The position numbers and the translations under genes were made by a program. Source: Euryarchaeota archaeon UBA86 (GTDB lineage Archaea > Thermoplasmatota > Poseidoniia > Poseidoniales > Thalassarchaeaceae). From it: a stretch of 19,389 nucleotides of DNA. Below the pieces are notes generated by a model. That model saw nothing but the letters and a program-made list of their open reading frames with translations. It did no database searches and was not told where the DNA came from. How positions within the stretch are numbered: position 1 is the first letter of the stretch; every line of letters starts with the position of its first letter. Location of the stretch: NCBI GenBank assembly GCA_002503055.1, contig DAQX01000013.1, positions 1 to 19,389 of the forward strand, given 5' to 3'. Shown here piece by piece: positions 1 to 6,105 of this stretch.

Positions 1-2411
1 GGTTCTGGCTCAGGTTCTGGCTCTATCCACTTGGGCAGATTCGGTTCCTCGTCAACCTCGTCTCCGAAGGTTGCTCCATGGAAATCCTGTGCATCAGAAA
101 CCTTGTACTCAGATTCTGGATCTCCCTGGATGACATAAGTTACCTCAATTCTTTCTCCCTTTTCGATTCTTCCAATGGGCCATTCAACATGAGTTCCCTC
201 GGGAGCCGATTCCTTAGTCATCGAAGTATCCCTATTGCCTCCAATCGAAGAGCGGACGGAAGATTTCTCAATTGAGAAAGTTCCAGGGACAACATCATGT
301 AGAGAAAGGCCTTCAAGTGCACTGTCTGAATTATTGATGAACATCAGAAGTACTTCGTATCTTCCGGGATTGCCAGCTGGGAAAACTTCCTTCCCAGTAC
401 TGATGTTTCTGCGCCTATGTACAACCTCAATCTGTGGTGGCCTCAAGACATTCCTGGTGCCAACTGGGCCGAATTTCTCGGAGCCAAAATCGAGTCTTAC
501 TGGTGCTGCTAGAATATTGTTTGAGTTAGAAGGATCGAGTGCTCGTAATGGGTAGCTTAGGATCATCTTCTTGCCTGGCTGTAGGCCTAATGGGGCAGAG
601 GTGCCAACGGTAATTCTTAGACTGTATCCATTTCCATCAGGAGAAATCATTCTCTCTTCTAACTGGATGCCGTCGATTACCTCGATTGTGTACTGTTCTT
701 CTGTAAGATCCGTACCTTCAATCTCGATGTTGACATCTGACTCAGACGGCGGAGAGAAAATTCCAGGGACATCATCTAGTAGTCGCATGACATTAATTGG
801 TGCCGAACCAGTATTCTCAACTGTGATTGTCGCTTCCACCTCTGCAGAAATGAAAGACTTGATTCGTGATTTGTCATATTGCTTGCTAAGCTCCGCTTCT
901 AATACTGTCAATTCCTGCTCCTTGAGGTTGATTGTTCCATTAGATGTGACAGAAACTCTAGGCAGGATGGATGACCTGAACTCGTGAGTGAAACTTGGAG
1001 TGTCTGACTCGACTCTCTTCTCCATGGAACTCCAACTACCTTCCGGAGGAACATCCTGTCTGAGGTCGGAAATATCGAGAATTGGTTGCTCCCTTCCTGA
1101 AAGCCAAACTGTGACTCCGGAAAGAGTCACTACGAATGAAGAACGATTTTCGAAAACAGACTTGCAGTGCCATATTCCTGGACGATCATCCTCGACTTTG
1201 TCCACTCTCATCATGTGCAATGTGGAACCTGATACTCTATCGAATTGGGCTCTTGATACTGTATCTTCAGAACTGTATCTTGCTGAGGCAGAACCTGCTG
1301 AGAACTTCTCAATCCCCTTCGTCTGAACTCGTGGCGTCAAAGATAGTCTCATCTTCTCCCCTGCTGCTAACCTACCAATGTCCCAAGACACAGTAGACTC
1401 GGAGACATTGTACTCCTGGCCCTCGGGAACCTCAAAACTATCTGGAAAGACTCTGGTTACCTCGACATCAAATAGAGGCGAAGATGAGGTATTTTCGACT
1501 TCTATGTGGACCTCTATCTCCTGGCTTTCCTCTGAGAACACCAAAGATTGGCTATCCTCTTGGTCCCTCTCTGGGTTTGTATCAATGACTTCTCTCATTA
1601 CGAGCATTGTCGGACCACTAGCCGAGTAAGGGATGACTGTCTCCTCAGTAGCTTCCAACTCTCTAACAGAAATTGATCTGCCTCCGATATCAGTAGAATC
1701 AGTAGAAGAAAGTAGAACTTCTATGTCCCAAGCTCGATGTTTCTTACTGGAGTTTCTCAGAATCAACTCGCCTTCTATTGACTGTCTATGAATTGAACCA
1801 TCTGGATTGAGAAATGACTCCTCTATCTCACTGAGAGTAGCATGGAGTTTGTCTCCTGGGATGGCATCAATCTCGTTTGCGGACCTTAGGTAAGGGTGAG
1901 TGGTTGGGGCAACAATTGGAGTAGACATAGTGTCAGCAGAGGATTCTTCCTCACTAGGAATAATGTCTGCGGAAGTAGTTTCTGCCCAGTCAAAATCAGC
2001 AGTTTTGGTTTCGGAATCAGAATCCCCAAGTGCTGCTAAAGAATCAGCCAGAGATTCCATGTTTGCCGGCGGTTCTTCGGGTTCCGGAGAACTCATTTGT
2101 ATAACATCAGCAAGAGAATCGAGAGGTTCGGATGCACTAACTTGCTCAATCTCGCCTTCATCTTGGAAATCATCATGCTCACTAATCGCTCTTTGTTCAA
2201 TCTCCATGATACCAGGGGGAGGCGGAGGGGATACGGGCGAGGGTTCAGGATCATTCAGCTCGATTCCAGGAGGAGGTGGAGGAGGGGGGAATTCCGAAGA
2301 CACAGGCGGTTCTTCTTCGGCGTCACCATCATCTTCCTCGAACCCCGGAGGCGGAGGTGGAGGTGGAGGTGGAGGGAATCCAGGAGGGTGTGGAGGAGGG
2401 TCGTCCGACAT
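1..2411 (-). CDS. Large polyproline, DUF11-like repeat protein (C-terminus beyond window)
   Basis: I do not recognise this protein by name. The frame is open from the ATG at 2411 to the left edge (803 codons), with no in-frame stop. Residues 1-68 are proline-rich, with runs of 10, 7 and 5 prolines each followed by Gly-Phe or Gly-Ile. Residues from about 70 to 170 are acidic and low-complexity. The rest holds about four or five beta-rich segments of the DUF11/CARDB type, recognisable by phrases such as VENTGSAP, DVPGIFS, VSWDIGRLAAGEK and VEWPIGRIEKGER. The visible end is another acidic Glu-Pro stretch. There is no signal peptide or obvious membrane segment at the N-terminus, which is odd because such domains are usually extracellular. 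The gene is divergent from the GPN GTPase. A scaffold or surface role is only a guess. Confidence 0.85.
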   Translation of the reverse strand, partial: MSDDPPPHPPGFPPPPPPPPPPGFEEDDGDAEEEPPVSSEFPPPPPPPGIELNDPEPSPVSPPPPPGIMEIEQRAISEHDDFQDEGEIEQVSASEPLDSLADVIQMSSPEPEEPPANMESLADSLAALGDSDSETKTADFDWAETTSADIIPSEEESSADTMSTPIVAPTTHPYLRSANEIDAIPGDKLHATLSEIEESFLNPDGSIHRQSIEGELILRNSSKKHRAWDIEVLLSSTDSTDIGGRSISVRELEATEETVIPYSASGPTMLVMREVIDTNPERDQEDSQSLVFSEESQEIEVHIEVENTSSSPLFDVEVTRVFPDSFEVPEGQEYNVSESTVSWDIGRLAAGEKMRLSLTPRVQTKGIEKFSAGSASARYSSEDTVSRAQFDRVSGSTLHMMRVDKVEDDRPGIWHCKSVFENRSSFVVTLSGVTVWLSGREQPILDISDLRQDVPPEGSWSSMEKRVESDTPSFTHEFRSSILPRVSVTSNGTINLKEQELTVLEAELSKQYDKSRIKSFISAEVEATITVENTGSAPINVMRLLDDVPGIFSPPSESDVNIEIEGTDLTEEQYTIEVIDGIQLEERMISPDGNGYSLRITVGTSAPLGLQPGKKMILSYPLRALDPSNSNNILAAPVRLDFGSEKFGPVGTRNVLRPPQIEVVHRRRNISTGKEVFPAGNPGRYEVLLMFINNSDSALEGLSLHDVVPGTFSIEKSSVRSSIGGNRDTSMTKESAPEGTHVEWPIGRIEKGERIEVTYVIQGDPESEYKVSDAQDFHGATFGDEVDEEPNLPKWIEPEPEPE
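2208..2411 (-). repeat. Three polyproline-Gly-hydrophobic tracts
   Basis: These codons give proline runs of 10, 7 and 5, each ended by GF or GI and separated by acidic spacers. The DNA is a G-rich, GGA/GGT-type purine track on the plus strand. Some codons vary among CCT, CCA, CCG and CCC, so the tract is not a pure microsatellite. Confidence 0.85.
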
Positions 2412-2449
2412 GTTACGGCTCCATTAGTGGTCTTCGACGTTACTTGGAG

Positions 2450-2460
2450 TGGTATAACCA
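2450..2460. promoter_or_regulatory. Possible bidirectional TATA element
   Basis: TGGTATAACCA is a short inverted repeat (TGGT/ACCA) around an ATA core in the 87-bp gap between two divergent genes. It lies about 40-45 bp from each start codon, which would leave leaders of roughly 15 nt on both sides if it acts as a TATA box in both directions. No clear Shine-Dalgarno sequence precedes either start. Confidence 0.25.
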
Positions 2461-2498
2461 TTGCTTGTATTGAACTGAATAGAATATAGCCCTCACGA

Positions 2499-3377
2499 AT
2501 GGTTCAAGTTCTCTCGCCTAACGGCGAGAGCGTGAGTAGCCAGGATGGGACTACACCCCCGGTCTTGTTCGTAGTAGGAACTGCGGGAGCTGGCAAGAGT
2601 TCGTTAGTCACGGCTTTTCAGCGTTGGTCCAGATTCCTTGAGGTCGATGTGCTAGCAATTAATCTGGACCCTGGGGCCGAAAGGGTGCACTACGACCCTG
2701 AGTTCGATGTAAGGGAACTTGTATCGCTCTCAGATGTAATGGATGAATACGACCTCGGCCCTAACGGTGCCCAGATTCTAGCTGCAGATCTCGTTGCCTC
2801 TCAAGCAGATGAAGTATTCGAGGTGATTGAGGGGCTGTCGTGTGACATGTTAGTCGTTGACACCCCTGGGCAGGTAGAGTTGTTTGCCTTCAGAGAGGCC
2901 TCTAGTCATCTTGTTGATGTTATTGGGCAAGGTAGGGCCTGTCTGATTTTCCTTTTCGACCCCATGTTATCTCAGACTCCTAGTGGGTTTGTCTCGCAGA
3001 TGCTGCTATCTTCAATTGTCCACTTTAGACTGGGTCTACCAACAGCGAATTTCCTTTCTAAATCTGATCTATTGGATCCCGAGACACTGGAGAGAATTAT
3101 GGAGTGGGGAGATAATCTCGACATTCTTGAAGCAGCGCTTTATGAGGAGTCGGCGCAACAGGCCCTGGATCCTCACTCAGGTAGCCAGCGGGCCGAGTTT
3201 GCTATCGGACAATTGAGGATGATGCAACATGCGTCCATTCAGCCGGGTTTGATTCCATTGTCTAGTGAACATGAAGATGGGTTGGCCGATGTTCTTTCCT
3301 TTGCACAGACAATTTTTGGAGGAATGGCTGATTCGAGAGATGGATTTGCGGGAGATATAGAGCATGAGCGTGGCTAA
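2499..3377 (+). CDS. GPN-loop GTPase
   Basis: This is a cytoplasmic P-loop GTPase of the Gpn/XAB1 family, which in archaea is represented by single-domain dimeric enzymes; the eukaryotic relatives assist RNA polymerase II assembly, while the archaeal role is poorly known. The 292 residues show a P-loop GTAGAGKSS at 27-35, the NLDPGAE segment at about 55-61, the family-defining Gly-Pro-Asn at 87-89, and the G3 motif DTPGQVE at 121-127. The G4 region reads NFLSKSDLL rather than a strict NKxD. Length is slightly above the usual 250-280 because of a short N-terminal extension; GTG at 2532 is an alternative start. Its last 14 bp overlap argF, suggesting one transcript. Confidence 0.92.
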   Translation: MVQVLSPNGESVSSQDGTTPPVLFVVGTAGAGKSSLVTAFQRWSRFLEVDVLAINLDPGAERVHYDPEFDVRELVSLSDVMDEYDLGPNGAQILAADLVASQADEVFEVIEGLSCDMLVVDTPGQVELFAFREASSHLVDVIGQGRACLIFLFDPMLSQTPSGFVSQMLLSSIVHFRLGLPTANFLSKSDLLDPETLERIMEWGDNLDILEAALYEESAQQALDPHSGSQRAEFAIGQLRMMQHASIQPGLIPLSSEHEDGLADVLSFAQTIFGGMADSRDGFAGDIEHERG

Positions 3378-4320
3378 CAAGCGGAATCTGTTGGCAATAG
3401 ACGACCTAGGTGATGAACTAGGCGAGATTATCGATTGGGCGATAGCATTCAAGCATGGAGGAGAGTTTTCTCGGGACTTCAAACCATTAGATGGGATGTC
3501 AATAGGTTCAATTTACGAGAAACCATCAACTCGGACTAGAGTGTCTTTTGAGGTCGGAGTTAGCCGACTCGGAGGGCAGCCGCTCACATTGCTATCCAAT
3601 GACATTCAATTGGGTAAAAGTGAGTCGATTGCGGACACTGCAGCTGTACTCTCCAGATTTCTAGATGGGATTACCTATCGGTGTTTCGAACACGGCCATG
3701 CCGAAGAGTTGGCTAAACACGCTACAGTCCCAGTAATCAATGCGCTCTCTGATCTTCATCATCCTTGCCAAGCTGCTGCAGATTTGATGACCATTGTCGA
3801 ACATGCAGACTCTGTTAATGGGCATATTGCTTGGATAGGAGATGGTAACAATGTTTTCCATGACTTGTTGCTTGCAGCAGTCTGCCTAGGCATGGATGTC
3901 AAGTATGCAACTCCAGTAGGATTTGAGCCCCACGAGAGTATTATGCAAAGGGCAAGCGAGATTGCATCTAGGACTGGTTCCAACATCTCGGGAACAAACA
4001 ATCCGGTTGAGGCAGTGACTGGTGCTGGCGTCATTTACACGGATATTTTTGTTTCAATGGGAGAAGAGCACATGGAAGGCAAGTTCGAAGCCTTTGATGG
4101 ATTCCAAGTGAATGAGGATTTAGTCGCACATGCAGATTCTAATTACCTATTCATGCACTGTCTTCCTGCCCATAGAGGTGAAGAGGTTACTGATGGCGTT
4201 ATCGACTCTGTGAATAGTGTTGTCCTCGACCAAGCCGAGAATCGTATGTGGGCTCAAATGTCCCTGCTTACTCTGCTGTGTAACGAAGATGCTTGGCATA
4301 CTTTCCGTGAATTGGCTTGA
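3364..4320 (+). CDS. argF: Ornithine carbamoyltransferase
   Basis: The enzyme (EC 2.1.3.3) makes citrulline from ornithine and carbamoyl phosphate in arginine biosynthesis. The 318 residues carry the carbamoyl-phosphate motif STRTR at 55-59, HPCQ at 133-136, the ornithine-side loop SMGEE at 231-235 and HCLPAHRG at 265-272, all in the normal order and spacing. The SMG loop and HCLP motif separate it from aspartate carbamoyltransferase. The start ATG lies inside the end of the GTPase gene in another frame, so translation is probably coupled. The stop codon directly abuts that of the convergent prenyltransferase gene. No other arginine genes are in the window. Confidence 0.95.
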   Translation: MSVANKRNLLAIDDLGDELGEIIDWAIAFKHGGEFSRDFKPLDGMSIGSIYEKPSTRTRVSFEVGVSRLGGQPLTLLSNDIQLGKSESIADTAAVLSRFLDGITYRCFEHGHAEELAKHATVPVINALSDLHHPCQAAADLMTIVEHADSVNGHIAWIGDGNNVFHDLLLAAVCLGMDVKYATPVGFEPHESIMQRASEIASRTGSNISGTNNPVEAVTGAGVIYTDIFVSMGEEHMEGKFEAFDGFQVNEDLVAHADSNYLFMHCLPAHRGEEVTDGVIDSVNSVVLDQAENRMWAQMSLLTLLCNEDAWHTFRELA

Positions 4321-5244
4321 TTAAGCCATTAACGAACTTGCTAGGAATGCCGCTAATGCAAGATACATAGATCTCTTGATTAGCATCTGGGCCGCCCTAT
4401 CTTCCGAAGTCATCAACTTTGGTTTGACCATTAACAGAAGAACCACAGCAGGGATAACTGCAATCAGGTGAAGATCGGAAAATATTCCTACGCCGAATGG
4501 AATTAGGATGGCCATTAATGTGAAAATCAGTAGTATCCAAGCAACTGTTCTAGCCTTCTCAGCCCCTACTCTCATGGCGTAAGTGTTCCTTCCTTCATCT
4601 CCTTCCATATCTTCTATGTCCTTGACAATCTCACGAGCTAAATTGTAGAGTACGCCCACAAAGAAAATCGCCCAAGCCCGTTGGCTGAATGGCTCGAATA
4701 CTCCTGCTGCACCAAATAGAACTACCATACCAACTGAGAGGCTGATCGCCATATTACCTGGCAAACCTCTGTCTTTGAGGCGTAGACTATAGCCTCCTGA
4801 TGACTCATAATTGACGAGTAGAAAGAGAGCTATGATCCAAATTAACAATGCCGGATACCAATCTTCCAAGCCCCCGGAGATATCCACTGCAATACTCATT
4901 GAACCTAGTATAGATAGTATTGAGATAGCCATCATGATTGCAATGCCTTTCTTGGCAGAGTCTACTGAGATGTCGCCTGATGGAAGAGGTCTTTCAGGCC
5001 GGTTCACCTTGTCAATATCTAGGTCAAGATAGTCATTTAATGCATTCCAGGAACACATGAATGCCCAAACAGATATGGCTTGCAGAGCCGTGATTGTGGC
5101 TAAATCGGCACTAGGGAGTTTTCCCAATGCCATTACGGCACCAAGAAAAACTCCGAATACCCCGGTAGTGGAATTTCCTGCCCTGAATAGGGTGGTCCAA
5201 GCCTCTAAGATGCTGTTACTCACGGCCCCACTCGGAGCCGTCAA
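4321..5244 (-). CDS. UbiA-family prenyltransferase, probable DGGGP synthase
   Basis: This integral membrane enzyme probably adds the second geranylgeranyl chain to geranylgeranylglyceryl phosphate in archaeal ether-lipid synthesis. The first Asp motif is NDYLDLDIDKVNRP at about 70-83 and the second is KDIEDMEGDEGRN at about 208-220; the intervening YSLRLKDRGLPGN segment is also typical of this branch. About eight hydrophobic segments cover the 307 residues. The reading starts at a TTG (5244); a GTG at 5223 is an equally possible start, and no ATG is available. It lies 19 bp behind the winged-helix gene and is probably co-transcribed with it. Other UbiA members (for example quinone prenyltransferases) are less likely because of the motif wording. 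Confidence 0.85.
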   Translation of the reverse strand: MTAPSGAVSNSILEAWTTLFRAGNSTTGVFGVFLGAVMALGKLPSADLATITALQAISVWAFMCSWNALNDYLDLDIDKVNRPERPLPSGDISVDSAKKGIAIMMAISILSILGSMSIAVDISGGLEDWYPALLIWIIALFLLVNYESSGGYSLRLKDRGLPGNMAISLSVGMVVLFGAAGVFEPFSQRAWAIFFVGVLYNLAREIVKDIEDMEGDEGRNTYAMRVGAEKARTVAWILLIFTLMAILIPFGVGIFSDLHLIAVIPAVVLLLMVKPKLMTSEDRAAQMLIKRSMYLALAAFLASSLMA

Positions 5245-5263
5245 GCCTTGATTGCTTCCCCGG

Positions 5264-5518
5264 CTAAGCTACAACCTGTGTGGCTTGATGAGTCAGTCCC
5301 CAGACGCAAACTGTGTAGGTGCTACCTCTGAAGCGACCTCGAATATGACCAATTTTTGAAAATCTGGAGTCCTTAGCTAGGATATTTCCAACTTGATTCA
5401 TAGTAGCACCCCAGCGAAATCTACCGTTCAAGTGATCGAATATTTCGACGGTATTTGCAGTATCATTCTCTTCGAGATACGATCTAACTTCTTCTCGCAG
5501 CCTTCTGGTTCTAGACAT
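5264..5518 (-). CDS. Small basic winged-helix-like protein
   Basis: An 84-residue protein beginning MSRTRRLREEV. The pattern is two helices (REEVRSYLEEN and TVEIFDHLNGRF), a putative recognition helix (TMNQVGNILAKDSRF) and a beta wing (IGHIRGRFRGSTYTVCVW), which fits a winged helix-turn-helix DNA-binding fold. I do not recognise the family. The ATG at 5518 shares its A with the TGA stop of the upstream small ORF (TGATG), an arrangement seen in coupled genes; an in-frame TTG just upstream is less likely. It sits 19 bp before the prenyltransferase gene and could regulate its own cluster, but that is inference. Confidence 0.75.
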   Translation of the reverse strand: MSRTRRLREEVRSYLEENDTANTVEIFDHLNGRFRWGATMNQVGNILAKDSRFSKIGHIRGRFRGSTYTVCVWGLTHQATQVVA

Positions 5519-5793
5519 CAAGCCACCGCCGTAACTGTTGCTCTACTGGCTCGGACTCGGTCCTGCAATCCCTTCCAACTGGAAGGAGATACATTCACCG
5601 TCGCGGTTGGCTGGGGCATTGGCATCCAAGAATTGGTGGTCGAGACCACTCCGCTATTGCTGACCAATTCGGACCTCGGGTGAGGTCTGGCACTTGTGTT
5701 TGTTCTTTGTAGAGTAGATAGTGAAACTATTCTACATGGCTCTGGACGCTTCCTGTAGAGGAGGGTCGCTTCTGTGTTCGGTGTTCCGTTCAT
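5518..5793 (-). CDS. Doubtful 91-residue ORF upstream of winged-helix gene
   Basis: An ATG-started frame ending in a one-base overlap with the next gene. A TATA-like element lies about 24 bp upstream of the ATG, as expected for a leaderless message. Against it: the product is rich in Ser, Thr, Arg and Pro, has almost no acidic residues, shows no recognisable domain, and the same DNA holds five hairpins. It may be a real small basic protein, a leader peptide, or the chance translation of a structured RNA. Confidence 0.3.
   Translation of the reverse strand: MNGTPNTEATLLYRKRPEPCRIVSLSTLQRTNTSARPHPRSELVSNSGVVSTTNSWMPMPQPTATVNVSPSSWKGLQDRVRASRATVTAVA
5553..5735. other. Train of five stem-loops (candidate structured RNA)
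   Basis: Five hairpins follow each other. 5553-5563: GGAC/GTCC. 5571-5586: CCTTCC-AACT-GGAAGG. 5630-5670: an outer GAATTG/CAATTC stem around GTGGT-CGAG-ACCAC with a one-sided bulge. 5672-5687: GACCTC-GGGT-GAGGTC. 5714-5735: GTAG and ATAGT paired with ACTAT and CTAC, with one bulged base. The strand is not decided by the stems themselves; the promoter-like element at 5811-5823 favours the minus strand, making it a long leader of the winged-helix/prenyltransferase transcript. It did not match tRNA, 5S rRNA, SRP RNA or RNase P RNA by eye. Confidence 0.4.
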
Positions 5794-5810
5794 GGCCCTA
5801 TGATGTGATT

Positions 5811-5823
5811 TCTACATATGAAG
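5811..5823 (-). promoter_or_regulatory. TATA-like element for minus-strand cluster
   Basis: The minus strand reads CTTCATATGTAGA, centred about 24 bp before the ATG at 5793. This is the right distance for an archaeal promoter giving a nearly leaderless transcript that would run through the small ORF, the winged-helix gene and the prenyltransferase gene. Confidence 0.35.
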
Positions 5824-5926
5824 CGAGGGAATAGTCCCGAATGCTGAAAGTGAAAGTGAACGATTGTGGAAAAACGGCTTCCTATCCATTGTTTTCATAA
5901 GTCAGAGGGTGGTGGCTGTGAACCAC

Positions 5927-6004
5927 GCTCGTGTAGTGTAGTTCGGTCCATCATGACGGACTCTCGATCCGTCGACCCGGGTTCAAATCCCGGCACGAGC
6001 ACCA
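5927..6004 (+). tRNA. tRNA-Glu (anticodon CTC), CCA encoded
   Basis: The acceptor stem is GCTCGTG paired with CACGAGC. The D-arm region (GTGTAGTTCGGTCCATCAT) resembles archaeal tRNA-Glu. The anticodon stem is ACGGA/TCCGT around the loop CTCTCGA, placing CTC at positions 34-36, which reads GAG. The T stem is CCGGG/CCCGG around TTCAAAT. The discriminator is A at 6001, and CCA follows in the DNA at 6002-6004. No intron is seen. An ATAAG-containing stretch about 30 bp upstream (5891-5901) could be the TATA region. A long plus-strand frame starting at 5866 runs through this gene, but that is an artefact of the downstream lipoprotein frame staying open. Confidence 0.93.
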
Positions 6005-6105
6005 AATTCATTCACCGATTGTTAAGTTGCAAGCAGAAGATATGTCTCGTTGGGCAGAATATTAGTCGGAGAACTTCTTTTAGCCTCGGAACATGGAGAA
6101 GGTGT

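Noticed and set aside
2219..2400. G-quadruplex or microsatellite element as an independent feature
   Set aside because: The G-rich plus strand is explained by proline codons in a long open frame; codon variety argues against a pure simple repeat.
78..2489. Plus-strand ORFs across the left end (including a Gly-rich 175-residue frame)
   Set aside because: They are antisense shadows of the continuous minus-strand frame; the glycine runs are the reverse reading of the proline codons.
5518..5793. 5S rRNA, SRP RNA, RNase P RNA or tRNA with intron
   Set aside because: A CCGAACACAGAAG stretch recalls 5S rRNA, but the rest of the 5S pattern is absent, and none of the conserved SRP or RNase P motifs or a T-arm could be found by eye.
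5840..5900. Short ORF starting at the GAAAGTGAAAGTGAAC direct repeat
   Set aside because: It is 19 codons with no supporting signal and lies in the upstream region of the tRNA.
5866..6105. N-terminal extension of the lipoprotein frame giving an 808-residue protein
   Set aside because: It uses a GTG and reads straight through a well-formed tRNA-Glu gene; the ATG at 6106 has a ribosome binding site and begins a textbook lipoprotein signal.
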